Translations under genes and position numbers: made by a program
In this document: one piece after another, positions 24,678 to 32,583 of the stretch
Layout: every line of letters starts with the position of its first letter
How positions within the stretch are numbered: position 1 is the first letter of the stretch
Notes under the pieces: model-generated
Told to the model about the DNA's origin: nothing
The model's database searches: none
What the model saw: only the letters and a program-made list of their open reading frames with translations
Assembly: GCF_904831005.1 (NCBI RefSeq)
Contig: NZ_LR882982.1
Span: 2,790,001-2,854,000 of the forward strand
Length of the DNA stretch: 64,000 nucleotides
Source of the DNA: Microbacterium hydrocarbonoxydans
GTDB lineage: Bacteria > Actinomycetota > Actinomycetes > Actinomycetales > Microbacteriaceae
Direction: 5' to 3'

Positions 24678-25745
24678 ATGACTGCACAGAACCTGTTACC
24701 GAGAGCGCGACATGAGCACCTTCTGCGCCAGCTCGAACTGCACGGCAGCGTCAGTGCGGCGCACGTCGCCGACGAGCTCGGCGTCGCACAGGTGACCATT
24801 CGCCGCGACATCCTCGAACTCGAGAGATCCGGACTGCTGACGCGGGTGCACGGCGGTGCGATCGGGGTCTCGGCTCCGACGACGCCCCAATCGGCCCGCA
24901 CCGACATCGGCGTCGTGGTGCCGAGCTCGATCGGTCACTTCCCGGTGATCGTGAAGGGGATGGATGCGGCGTCGCACGCGGCGCACGCACGGCTGATCCT
25001 CGCGACGTCGCAGTACCGTCACGACCTCGAGCGCCGACAGGTCGAACGACTCGTCGACCTGGGTGTCGACGGCATCATCCTCGCGCCGACCCTGCGGGGA
25101 CGCACCGAAGCCGACCTGCTCGACTGGGTGCGCACGATCCCTGTTCCGGTGGTCTTCCTCGAGCGTCGACTGCGGTCGACGGGGCTCGCCGGGTTCGACA
25201 GTGCGCGCACGGATCATGCGGGGGGCGCCGTGCTCGCCGTCGAGCACCTCGCAGCGCTCGGCCATGAGCGGGTCGCGCTCGCGCTGTTCGACCGCACGCC
25301 CACAGCGCCGCTCATCCGCGAGGGCTACGCGCGCGCCGTCGTCGAGCTCGGGCTCGAGCCCGCCCCCGAGGTGGCGCTGCCGAAAGACGACGAGGACGAC
25401 CTCGACGACGCGCTCGCCAGGGTTCTCGAGGCGTGCGCTTCGACGGGAACGCGCGCGGTGCTCGTGCACACCGACGTTCATGCGGCACGGTTGGTCGAGA
25501 TGGCGGCGGATGCCGGCATCCGAGTCCCGGACGACCTCGCGGTGATCGCCTATGACGACGACACCGCGGCACTGGCGCTCGTGCCGCTCACGGCAGTGAC
25601 CGCGCCCGGTCGCGACCTCGGTCAGCAGGCCCTGCGCACCCTGATGGATCGGATCGCCGAGGAGGGCGACGAGAGGTCGGCGCCGCGCCACCTCATGATG
25701 CTGCCCGGATTGACGGTGCGCCGCTCGTGCGGTGCCGCGACGTGA
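24678..25745 (+). CDS. Hybrid regulator: DeoR-type winged helix with LacI-type sugar-binding domain
   Basis: A 355-residue protein. Residues about 10-60 are a DeoR winged helix (LELHGSVSAAHVADELGVAQVTIRRDILELE, then VHGGAIG). Residues about 75-350 are a LacI/PBP-like effector domain (DIGVVVPSSIGHFPVIVKGMDAASH, DGIILAPTL, LGHERVALALF, DDLAVIAYDDD). The combination is a known but minor architecture in Actinobacteria. It probably represses the divergent DUF2264/dehydrogenase operon and the solute-binding protein gene through the shared GTTGATCG-N3-TTGTCC sites, with a free sugar as inducer. It is preceded by GCGGAG. Confidence 0.88.
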   Translation: MTAQNLLPRARHEHLLRQLELHGSVSAAHVADELGVAQVTIRRDILELERSGLLTRVHGGAIGVSAPTTPQSARTDIGVVVPSSIGHFPVIVKGMDAASHAAHARLILATSQYRHDLERRQVERLVDLGVDGIILAPTLRGRTEADLLDWVRTIPVPVVFLERRLRSTGLAGFDSARTDHAGGAVLAVEHLAALGHERVALALFDRTPTAPLIREGYARAVVELGLEPAPEVALPKDDEDDLDDALARVLEACASTGTRAVLVHTDVHAARLVEMAADAGIRVPDDLAVIAYDDDTAALALVPLTAVTAPGRDLGQQALRTLMDRIAEEGDERSAPRHLMMLPGLTVRRSCGAAT

Positions 25746-25761
25746 GGGGCGGGCGCGGAAA

Positions 25762-25788
25762 GGGCCGGCCGGCATCGCCGGTCGGCCC
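25762..25788. terminator. Bidirectional terminator hairpin
   Basis: A 12-bp stem with one mismatch (25762-25773 with 25777-25788) and a 3-nt loop lies between the convergent regulator and hxlA genes. Confidence 0.7.
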
Positions 25789-25805
25789 CACGTCCTGACC
25801 GCTCG

Positions 25806-26429
25806 TCAGCTGATCGCGGCTCGCAGTGCGGCGGCGGCGTCTCCCACGTCGTCGGCGCTGTAGATCGCGCTGCCTGCGACGGCGACCTGTGCGCCGGACG
25901 CCTGCACGGCGGCGATGCTCGATGCGTTGACGCCTCCGGCCACCGAGAACGCGACGCCCGATGCGGCCCCGTCGGTGAGCAGGCTGTCGAGCGTGTAGCC
26001 GTCCTGAGCCTGTTCGTCGAGACCGGCGTGCATCTCGACGAACTCGGCGCCGAGGCCGATCACCTGCTGGGCGCGTGCCGGCTTGTCGGCCACGCCGATC
26101 AGGTCGACGACGATGCCCTTGCCGTGCTTGTTCGCGGCCTTGACCGCGCCGGCGATCGTGCTGTCGTCGGCCGCGCCGAGCACGGTCACGAGGTCGGCGC
26201 CTGCGGCGAATGCCATGTCGGCTTCGAGCTCGCCGGCATCCATGGTCTTGAGGTCGGCGAAGATCACCTTGTCGGGGTGCGCATTCTTGAGCGCGGTGAT
26301 CGCCGACAGCCCCTCGCTCTTGATCAGGGGGGTGCCGAGCTCGAGGATGTCGACGTGGGCGGCGGCGGCGGCGGCGAGCTCGAGGGCCTTCTCGGTGCTG
26401 AGCGTGTCGATGGCGAACTGCAGTTTCAT
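25806..26429 (-). CDS. hxlA: 3-hexulose-6-phosphate synthase
   Basis: A 207-residue (beta/alpha)8 enzyme of the OMP decarboxylase suprafamily: KLQFAIDTLSTEKALELA, VDILELGTPLIKSEG, VIFADLKTMDAGELEADMAFAAGADLVTVLG (the D-x-K-x-x-D active site) and a phosphate-binding FSVAGGVN. It condenses formaldehyde with ribulose 5-phosphate to D-arabino-3-hexulose 6-phosphate, the first step of the RuMP pathway. The gene lies 46 bp downstream of hxlB on the same strand, so the pair catalyse consecutive steps. The role may be formaldehyde detoxification or one-carbon assimilation. Confidence 0.93.
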   Translation of the reverse strand: MKLQFAIDTLSTEKALELAAAAAAHVDILELGTPLIKSEGLSAITALKNAHPDKVIFADLKTMDAGELEADMAFAAGADLVTVLGAADDSTIAGAVKAANKHGKGIVVDLIGVADKPARAQQVIGLGAEFVEMHAGLDEQAQDGYTLDSLLTDGAASGVAFSVAGGVNASSIAAVQASGAQVAVAGSAIYSADDVGDAAAALRAAIS

Positions 26430-26475
26430 GGGTGTTCCGTTCGTTCGAGGAGATGGATGGTGGGTCGGCGCGCTG

Positions 26476-27057
26476 TCACTCGAGGTTCGCGTGGCGCGGC
26501 CAGAGGTCGTCGGCGCTGGTGCCCTGGCGCTGCCAGAGTGCGTGGAAGAGTCCGTCGCCGATGATGACGACCGCCTGCTCGAACAGGCTCGCGGCGTACT
26601 GATGCGAGGCGGCGGCCGTGCGGTCCAGCTTCTGGGCGGCGGGCACGCGGATGCTCACATCGGCGAGCTCCGACAGGGCGGAGGTCTCTGCGGTGGTGAT
26701 GGCGCCGACGCGTGCTCCGGCCGATGACGCTCGTTGCGCGGCGCGGACGATCGACTCGGTCGTCCCCGACCCGCTCGCGGTGAGCAGCATGTCGCCCGCT
26801 GCGATGGCGGGGGTGGTGGTGTCGCCCACCACGTGCACGTCGAGGCCGAGGTGCATGAGACGCATCGCGGTCATCCGCAGTGCGAGCCCCGAGCGCCCGG
26901 CGCCGAGCACGAACACGCGCTCGGCGTCGGCCACGAGGTCTTCCAGAGCGATGAGCTGGTGCGCGTTCGAGACGCTGGTGCGCTCGGCGACGTGCAGCAG
27001 CTCATTCGCGATGAGAGAGATGGCGGCGCCCGGAGACATGGTGGCGGTGAGAGGCAT
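26476..27057 (-). CDS. hxlB: 6-phospho-3-hexuloisomerase
   Basis: A 193-residue SIS-domain isomerase: RVFVLGAGRSGLALRMTAMRLMHLGLDVHVVGDTTTPAI (sugar-phosphate-binding loop), LLTASGSGTTESIV and the C-terminal FEQAVVIIGDGLFHAL helix. It converts 3-hexulose 6-phosphate to fructose 6-phosphate in the RuMP pathway. ATG 27057 (MPLTATMSPG) is used because GGAGA stands close upstream. It is first in the operon, followed by hxlA, and is divergent from the HATPase-LuxR regulator 94 bp away. Confidence 0.92.
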   Translation of the reverse strand: MPLTATMSPGAAISLIANELLHVAERTSVSNAHQLIALEDLVADAERVFVLGAGRSGLALRMTAMRLMHLGLDVHVVGDTTTPAIAAGDMLLTASGSGTTESIVRAAQRASSAGARVGAITTAETSALSELADVSIRVPAAQKLDRTAAASHQYAASLFEQAVVIIGDGLFHALWQRQGTSADDLWPRHANLE

Positions 27058-27151
27058 GTCTCCACTCTTGCGAGCATCCGCGCGCACAGCGCTCCTGCCT
27101 CAGGACCGTTGCACCTATTCGAAAGGAGGGGGTCGCTTAGAGTAGGTCATC

Positions 27152-27979
27152 ATGAGCACCGACGACCACGCCCAGCCGACAGCCTCTCGTCGGCTGGCGG
27201 CCGATCATGCGCTCGCTCTCGCCGAGCAGCGCGATCGCTACGCCCTCACCCTCGAGTCGCTGCTCGCGACGCTGCGCTCGCAGAGGCTCGATGATCGTGC
27301 GGCGCGCACGATCGCCGTCGACGTCGCCGCGGGTGCGCTCGTCGGATTGCGCACCCTCAACGATGAGCAGGGTGCGGGCCTCGAACCTGTCACGGGCGCG
27401 TTCGAGCGCTTGCGCGGCGACCTCCGTCCGCTGGTGCGGTACAGCGAACTCGACGTGCAGTTCGTCGAGCCGCCGGCCAACGGCAGAGCGCTGCCCGGGG
27501 TGATCGCGCACTCGGCGCGCTCGATCGTGCGCAGCACCGTGCTGGCGATCGTCGACCGAGGCGAGACGCGGCGCGTGCGCATCCAGTGGGACTGCGACGG
27601 ACTGAATCTGCTGATCGCCATCCGGGATGACGGCCGCGGAGATCTGACGACTCATGATGACGCGCTGCGCCCGATCGCCGAGCAGGTCTCGGCACTGGCC
27701 GGCGACCTGTCGGTGGCCTCGACGCCCGGGTGGGGGTCGGAGGTCGGCATCCGCCTGCCTCTCGATCCGCCCGCCGACGCGGGTGAGCTGCCGGATGCGA
27801 TCGATGCGAGTCCGCGTGAGCGCGACGTGCTGCGGCTGGTGGCCGCCGGGCGGCGCAACCGTGAGATCGCCGAGACGCTGGGGGTGAGCGAGAACACGGT
27901 CAAGTTCCATGTCTCGAACCTGCTTCGCAAGTCCGGTGCGGCGTCGAGAGCTGAACTCGCGGCCATCGTGCGCGGCTGA
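27152..27979 (+). CDS. HATPase-like domain fused to a LuxR-type HTH
   Basis: A 275-residue protein. An N-terminal helical region (about 10-75) could dimerise. A GHKL-type ATPase remnant follows with LIAIRDDGRGDL (D159-D160-G161-R162-G163, the G1 box) and PGWGSEVGIRLPL (G2-like). A LuxR HTH occupies residues 220-270 (SPRERDVLRLVAAGRRNREIAETLGVSENTVKFHV). No receiver domain or phospho-acceptor His is evident. It therefore reads as a one-component regulator built from NarL-type kinase and regulator parts. It is divergent from hxlBA, the probable target. A TAGAGT -10 lies 8 nt before the ATG, suggesting a leaderless transcript. Confidence 0.8.
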   Translation: MSTDDHAQPTASRRLAADHALALAEQRDRYALTLESLLATLRSQRLDDRAARTIAVDVAAGALVGLRTLNDEQGAGLEPVTGAFERLRGDLRPLVRYSELDVQFVEPPANGRALPGVIAHSARSIVRSTVLAIVDRGETRRVRIQWDCDGLNLLIAIRDDGRGDLTTHDDALRPIAEQVSALAGDLSVASTPGWGSEVGIRLPLDPPADAGELPDAIDASPRERDVLRLVAAGRRNREIAETLGVSENTVKFHVSNLLRKSGAASRAELAAIVRG

Positions 27980-28048
27980 CCACTCCTTCGGATGGGGGCG
28001 TGCCCGCTCGGAAGGATGGGGTGGCGTGACGTCGGTCTCGCCTGCCTC

Positions 28049-28076
28049 TTGACTCCCGGGCTCAGAGTTCTAGCGT
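28049..28076 (+). promoter_or_regulatory. Promoter of the DUF2277 gene
   Basis: TTGACT (28049-28054) and TAGCGT (28071-28076) are separated by 16 nt. The ATG follows 7 nt after the -10, so the transcript is probably leaderless. Confidence 0.6.
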
Positions 28077-28083
28077 GGCAGGC

Positions 28084-28425
28084 ATGTGCCGCAACATCGT
28101 CCCCCTGAACAACCTCGCACCGCCGGCCACCGACGACGAGTGCCACGAGGCCGCCGTGCAGTTCGTGCGGAAGATCTCGGGCACGAATGCGCCCTCGCGC
28201 GCGAATCGGGAGGTCTTCGACAGGGCCGTGGCCGAGATCGAGCACTCGGTACGGCAGCTGCTCGACGGTCTCGTCACGACTGCGCCACCCAAGGACCGCG
28301 ACGAGCAGCGCGAGAAGCGACAGGCGCGCTCGGCCGAGAGGTACGAGGCGATCCGGGTCTTCCAAGAGGCCAAGCGCGCGGCGAAGGCGACGGCGACGGC
28401 CACGGCCACGGCGGCGGCGGAATAG
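28084..28425 (+). CDS. DUF2277 family protein
   Basis: A 113-residue protein beginning MCRNIVPLNNLAPPATDDE, the strongly conserved start of DUF2277. EAAVQFVRKISGTNAPSRAN, AVAEIEHSVRQLLDGL and a long charged, Ala/Thr-rich C-terminal helix follow. The N-terminal MCRNI with its cysteine is nearly invariant in the family, but no function is known. The following 263 bp to the next gene contain only the ribosome-binding site and a possible ECF promoter. Confidence 0.85.
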   Translation: MCRNIVPLNNLAPPATDDECHEAAVQFVRKISGTNAPSRANREVFDRAVAEIEHSVRQLLDGLVTTAPPKDRDEQREKRQARSAERYEAIRVFQEAKRAAKATATATATAAAE

Positions 28426-28610
28426 GGCTCCTTGCGCCGTGCTCGGGAGGAGATCTCCTTGTCGGGCGGAGGATGCTCGCGCAGAATGCCGCCCCACAGC
28501 GAGAAGGCCTCCCGACACGGATGACCGCTTGTTCAGTCCCATCCCACCAGCCCCGCCCGCGGTACCGTCGACCGTCGTGCTCTCCGTGCTTCGAGAAAAT
28601 CTTCATCCAG

Positions 28611-28641
28611 GTGCATCCAAACCCGGGGCTGCCGGGGAACA
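28611..28641 (+). promoter_or_regulatory. Possible ECF promoter upstream of the DUF4397 gene
   Basis: GTGCATCC (28611-28618), 17 nt later GGAACA (28636-28641). The sequence differs from the TTGACA/TAnnnT sites used elsewhere here. Since an ECF sigma gene lies in the same cluster, this may be its own target. This is inferred from position only. Confidence 0.25.
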
Positions 28642-28688
28642 ACTCCTATGAAGGGCCGCGCAGGGCGGTCCGGGTACAGGAGGAACAG

Positions 28689-29516
28689 ATGCGCAAGACA
28701 GTCGCCGCCGGCCTCGCCGTCGGAATGATCACCGCTCTCGGTCTGGCCATGCCGGCCGGCGCCGCCACCACCCAGGCCGCACAGCTCTCGGTGCTGCACG
28801 CTATCCCCGACACTCCGGTCGACGTGTACGTCAACGGCGAGCTGACACTCGACGACTTCGCACCGGGAGATCTCGCCGGCCCGCTCGAGCTGCCGGCCGG
28901 TTCGTACGAAGTCGCCCTCACCGCTCCCGACGCCGCCGACGCGAGCGCTCCGATCCTCGGACCGGCGACGATCGCTCTCGAAGCGGGGGCGAACTACACC
29001 GCCGTGGCCCACCTGACCGAGGCGGGCGAACCCGGCCTCAACCTCTTCACCAACGACATCGCGCAGACGGCTCCCGGTCAGGGCAGGCTGACGGTGCGCC
29101 ACACGGCCGCAGCACCCGCGGTCGACATCCTCGCCGGCGGATCGCCCGTGATCGAGAACCTCACCAACCCGAACGAGGCGAAGCTCGATCTTCCGGCGGG
29201 CACCGTGTCGGCGTCCGTCGCGCTGACAGGCACGACGGATCCGGTCATCGGCCCGGCCGACGTCGCGATCGCAGAGGGCACCAACACGATCGTCTACGCG
29301 TGGGGCAGCGCCGCAGACGGCAACCTGGCGATCGCCGCGCAGACGATCTCGGGGCTGCACTCCAACCCCGACGGCGTCCCCTCGGGCACCGCGGGCTACC
29401 TCGCGCAGCAGGATGCCTCGACGACGGCGCTCGTGTCGGCGGGTCTCGTGGCCCTCGCGATCTCGGCCGCCGTGGGCGCGGGCCTGATCGCCCGTCGTCG
29501 CCAGACGGTGCGCTGA
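28689..29516 (+). CDS. DUF4397 domain surface protein
   Basis: A 275-residue exported protein. The signal peptide (1-25) ends AGAATTQA. Two DUF4397 beta-sandwich units (about 32-125 and 130-225) contain LSVLHAIPDTPVDVYVNGE and LTVRHTAAAPAVDILAGG. A C-terminal membrane helix (about 250-270) precedes an RRRQTVR tail. The tail resembles a cell-wall sorting signal but has no LPxTG. The stop overlaps the start of the sortase gene (TGATG), so the two are made together. It is the likely surface product of this sigma/anti-sigma locus. Confidence 0.85.
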   Translation: MRKTVAAGLAVGMITALGLAMPAGAATTQAAQLSVLHAIPDTPVDVYVNGELTLDDFAPGDLAGPLELPAGSYEVALTAPDAADASAPILGPATIALEAGANYTAVAHLTEAGEPGLNLFTNDIAQTAPGQGRLTVRHTAAAPAVDILAGGSPVIENLTNPNEAKLDLPAGTVSASVALTGTTDPVIGPADVAIAEGTNTIVYAWGSAADGNLAIAAQTISGLHSNPDGVPSGTAGYLAQQDASTTALVSAGLVALAISAAVGAGLIARRRQTVR

Positions 29517-30196
29517 TGCTGCCAGGCACGCCGCGGAAGGCCGGTCGGCACCGCGTCATCATGACGCTCGGTGCCCTGGTCGCCGCGGCGTGCCTCGTGG
29601 CGTGCGCACCGGGAGGGGCGGGCGCGGATCTCCCTCCTTCCGTGGAGTCGCCCCCCACGACTCCTTCGCCCGTCCCTCCCACCACTCCGGTCCCGACGCC
29701 GACCAGCACGGTCGAGGTGCGGCCGGGCCCCCTCCCCGCCCCGACGACCCCCGTCGCTCCAGTGACCCTGACCATCCCCTCGCTCGACATCGAGATGCCG
29801 GTCACCGACGTCGGGGTCGCCGAGACCGGGCAGATGGAGCTGCCGGTCGACCCGGCCGTCGCCGGGTGGTACCGCTACGGAGCGGATGCCGCGAGTGCCG
29901 CCGGTCGCATCCTGATCGCCGCGCACGTCGACGCACCGGACTATCCGATCGGACCCCTCGCTCGCCTGCGTGACGTTCCCGTGGGCGAGAGCATCAGCAT
30001 CACGGCAGCCGACGGCAGCAGCCGCGAGTTCGTCGTCGAGTCGCTGACCTACTACGAGAAGGCAGCGCTGCCGACGGACGAGCTCTTCCAGCGCGGCGGG
30101 CCCTCCGCGCTCGTGCTGGTCACGTGCGGCGGACCCTTCGACAGCCGGAGCGGGCACTACCGCGATAACGTGGTCGCTGTGGCGATCCCGCGATGA
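29516..30196 (+). CDS. Class F sortase
   Basis: A 226-residue protein. A lipobox-like LVAC (Cys30) follows the hydrophobic N-terminus, then a Pro/Thr-rich linker (about 38-80) and a sortase barrel (about 85-226). The catalytic His is in LIAAHVDA, Cys in VLVTCGG and Arg in SGHYRDNVVAVA. The class F assignment follows from size and actinobacterial context. The start overlaps the DUF4397 stop. Without an LPxTG motif in the neighbour, its substrate is uncertain: it may cleave a variant signal or another protein. Confidence 0.87.
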   Translation: MLPGTPRKAGRHRVIMTLGALVAAACLVACAPGGAGADLPPSVESPPTTPSPVPPTTPVPTPTSTVEVRPGPLPAPTTPVAPVTLTIPSLDIEMPVTDVGVAETGQMELPVDPAVAGWYRYGADAASAAGRILIAAHVDAPDYPIGPLARLRDVPVGESISITAADGSSREFVVESLTYYEKAALPTDELFQRGGPSALVLVTCGGPFDSRSGHYRDNVVAVAIPR

Positions 30197-30229
30197 GGCG
30201 GGGTGATCACCGTGGAGAGGAGACTCCGG

Positions 30230-30790
30230 GTGGATGAGACCACCGAAGCCGAGGCGGCGCTCGACAGGCGCTTCGTCGCGGGCGACGAGCAGGCTCTCGC
30301 CGAGCTCTATCGACGCTGGTCGCCGGTCGTCTTCACCCTCGCGCTGCGCTCGCTCGGAGACCGAGGCGATGCCGAGGACGTCACTCAGCGCACGTTCGTG
30401 TCGGCCTGGAACTCGCGAGCGGGATACGACTCCTCGAAGGCCCGTCTGTCGACCTGGCTGATCACGATCGCACGGCGCCGCATCGCCGACACGTTCGAGG
30501 CGCGCGCCAAGGTGCAGCAGCTGCAGGCCGAGATGGAGCGTCTCACCCCGCCCGACGCACTCGTCTCGGAGTCGATCGATCTCTCCGAGACGCTCCTGCT
30601 CTCGAGTGAGCTGCAGCAGCTCGCCCCCGACGCGCAGGCCGTCATGCGGCTGGCCTTCTACGACGACCTGACCCACGAAGAGATCTCACGCAGAATGGGG
30701 ATGCCGCTCGGCACCGTGAAGAGTCATATCCGCCGAAGCCTCGCCCGAATGCGCGACAGATTGGAGGTGCACCATGTCACATCTCGATGA
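30230..30790 (+). CDS. ECF RNA polymerase sigma factor (SigK-like)
   Basis: A 186-residue ECF sigma factor. Region 2 (about 22-85) includes GDRGDAEDVTQRTFVSAW and SKARLSTWLITIARRRIAD. Region 4 (about 125-180) includes LAPDAQAVMRLAFYDDLTHEEISRRMGMPLGTVKSHIRRSLARMR. GTG 30230 is preferred because GGAGAGGAG stands about 8 nt upstream; an in-frame GTG at 30203 is the alternative. The gene overlaps the anti-sigma gene by 17 nt. Its pairing with an RskA-type anti-sigma resembles the SigK/RskA system of mycobacteria. Confidence 0.88.
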   Translation: MDETTEAEAALDRRFVAGDEQALAELYRRWSPVVFTLALRSLGDRGDAEDVTQRTFVSAWNSRAGYDSSKARLSTWLITIARRRIADTFEARAKVQQLQAEMERLTPPDALVSESIDLSETLLLSSELQQLAPDAQAVMRLAFYDDLTHEEISRRMGMPLGTVKSHIRRSLARMRDRLEVHHVTSR

Positions 30791-31610
30791 CGAGAAGATC
30801 GCCCTGATCGCGATGGGCGAACCGGCCGGATCCGAGGCCGACATGGAACACCTCGTCGAGTGCGAGAACTGTGCCGCCGAGGTCGCAGACATGTCCCGGG
30901 TGGCGCTCGTCGCACGCTCCAGCGTCGTCGAGGGCGACCTGGAATCCCCGCCCGCCGACGTCTGGTCGAGGATCCACGGCGAGCTCGGGCTGACGGCAGC
31001 GGTGGTCGCAGACCCGGCGTCCGCCGCGCTTTCGCGCGACTCCGAGTCGGAGCCCGCGCCGGAGTCGGATGCGACTCCCGAGGCGACGACGGGACCGGAT
31101 GCCTCATCCACTGCCGTGCCGGCCGCCCCACCGCATCCACAGCATCGGGCTCGCGTGCGTTCGCGCCGCCGTTCGTCGGCCACGGTCTGGATCCTCGCCG
31201 CATCTATGGCGCTCGTCGTCGCGATCGGCGCGGGGGTCTGGATCGCCCGCACGCTGACGCCGTCGTCCGCCGTGATCGCCTCGGCCGAGCTGGCGGCCTT
31301 CCCCGACCACCCCGACGCGGCGGGCGAGGCCCGGATCGATGACGACGGCGACGGTCGGCGCACGCTGACGGTGACCCTCGACGGTGATCAGCTGGCGGAC
31401 GGCGAGTACCGCGAGGTGTGGCTGATCCGCGAAGACGGGCAGGCGCTGATCAGTCTCGGTGTGCTCGAGGACTCGTCGGGGACGTTCCGCGTGCCCGAGG
31501 GCGTCGACCTCGACGAATACCGCCTGGTCGACATCTCGTTCGAGCCCGTCGACGGCGATCCTGCACACTCCGGCGACTCGATCGTGCGCGGCAAGCTCGA
31601 CTTCGCGTGA
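30774..31610 (+). CDS. RskA-type anti-sigma factor
   Basis: A 278-residue membrane protein. The N-terminal cytoplasmic zinc-binding anti-sigma motif is HxxxCxxC at H26, C30, C33. A Ser/Glu/Pro-rich linker (about 85-125), one transmembrane helix (about 136-158) and an extracytoplasmic RskA domain (about 165-278, EYREVWLIREDGQALISLGVLE) follow. It binds the ECF sigma encoded just upstream and releases it after regulated proteolysis. The 17-nt overlap keeps sigma and anti-sigma in fixed ratio. Confidence 0.9.
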   Translation: MSHLDDEKIALIAMGEPAGSEADMEHLVECENCAAEVADMSRVALVARSSVVEGDLESPPADVWSRIHGELGLTAAVVADPASAALSRDSESEPAPESDATPEATTGPDASSTAVPAAPPHPQHRARVRSRRRSSATVWILAASMALVVAIGAGVWIARTLTPSSAVIASAELAAFPDHPDAAGEARIDDDGDGRRTLTVTLDGDQLADGEYREVWLIREDGQALISLGVLEDSSGTFRVPEGVDLDEYRLVDISFEPVDGDPAHSGDSIVRGKLDFA

Positions 31611-31642
31611 GCGAGGCCGACAGACGATCCGCGACCGGGCGG

Positions 31643-32566
31643 CTACGCGGCGCGCTCGCGCACCGCGGGCCGCGTGAGACGCGGGATCAGCGACGGCGTG
31701 CTGTCGCGGTACTCGATGTAGTCGGCCCGGTCGCCCCACTTCTTCTCGGCGCGCGCCTCGAGCAGCGGGATGCCGCTCACCCGTGTCAGCAGCAGGATGA
31801 CGAACAGCGGCGACAGGATCGCGACCCACTGCCATCCGGCGAGCACCGGTGCTGCGGTCACGAAGACGCCGACCCAGATCACGATCTCGCCGAAGTAGTT
31901 GGGGTGGCGCGACCGCGACCACAGGCCGGTGCGGATGAAGTCGTCCTTGTTGCGCGGGTCGGCGCGGAACGCCGACTTCTGCGCGTCGGCCACGACCTCG
32001 ATCGTCATCCCGAGCACCCACACGATGATCCCCACGACGGTCAGCCATCCGATGGGCGCTCGCGATGCAGCATCCGTGCTGATCGCGATCCAGGCCGCTG
32101 CAGCGGTGATCGACACCCACGCCCCCTGAATCACCCAGACCTGCAGGAAGCGCACGGGGGAGCCCTTGATCTCGTCGAATCGACCGTCGGATCCGGCCTT
32201 GTGCACGCGCATCGCCAGGAAGGATCCCAGGCGTGCAGCCCACAGGATCACCATCGCCGCGAGGATCCAGCTGCGCGCGTCGGGCAGGGGCGTCAGCAGC
32301 ACGAGGGCCACCGAGATCGTGAGGAACGTGAGGCTGCCGGTGAGGTCGAAGAACCGCTCGGTGCGCAGGATCATCGCCGGGATGAACGCGATGATCTGGA
32401 TCGCGAAGGCCGCGGCGACGGCGATCGTGAACAGCGGGATGCCGCCGACGGTCGCGCCGCCCTGGCTGCCGGCGAGTGCGACGAGGGCGCCGATGACGAG
32501 CGCCACGATGATCGCGATGACAGAGGAGCGCGAGGACTTCGGCGCGGAGGAGGTGGGGGAGGACAT
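31643..32566 (-). CDS. DUF1295 family membrane protein (steroid 5-alpha-reductase-like)
   Basis: A 307-residue polytopic membrane protein with about seven helices. It contains the DUF1295/ICMT-like C-terminal core: RADPRNKDDFIRTGLWSRSRHPNYFGEIVIWVGVF and LLEARAEKKWGDRADYIEYRDSTPSLIP. In relatives the RHPNYFGE box binds NADPH or S-adenosylmethionine. The family includes fatty-acid and steroid enone reductases. It lies 17 nt downstream of the acyl-CoA synthetase gene on the same strand, which fits lipid metabolism. The exact substrate is unknown. Confidence 0.85.
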   Translation of the reverse strand: MSSPTSSAPKSSRSSVIAIIVALVIGALVALAGSQGGATVGGIPLFTIAVAAAFAIQIIAFIPAMILRTERFFDLTGSLTFLTISVALVLLTPLPDARSWILAAMVILWAARLGSFLAMRVHKAGSDGRFDEIKGSPVRFLQVWVIQGAWVSITAAAAWIAISTDAASRAPIGWLTVVGIIVWVLGMTIEVVADAQKSAFRADPRNKDDFIRTGLWSRSRHPNYFGEIVIWVGVFVTAAPVLAGWQWVAILSPLFVILLLTRVSGIPLLEARAEKKWGDRADYIEYRDSTPSLIPRLTRPAVRERAA

Positions 32567-32583
32567 GGTGTTCTTTCCGGTTC

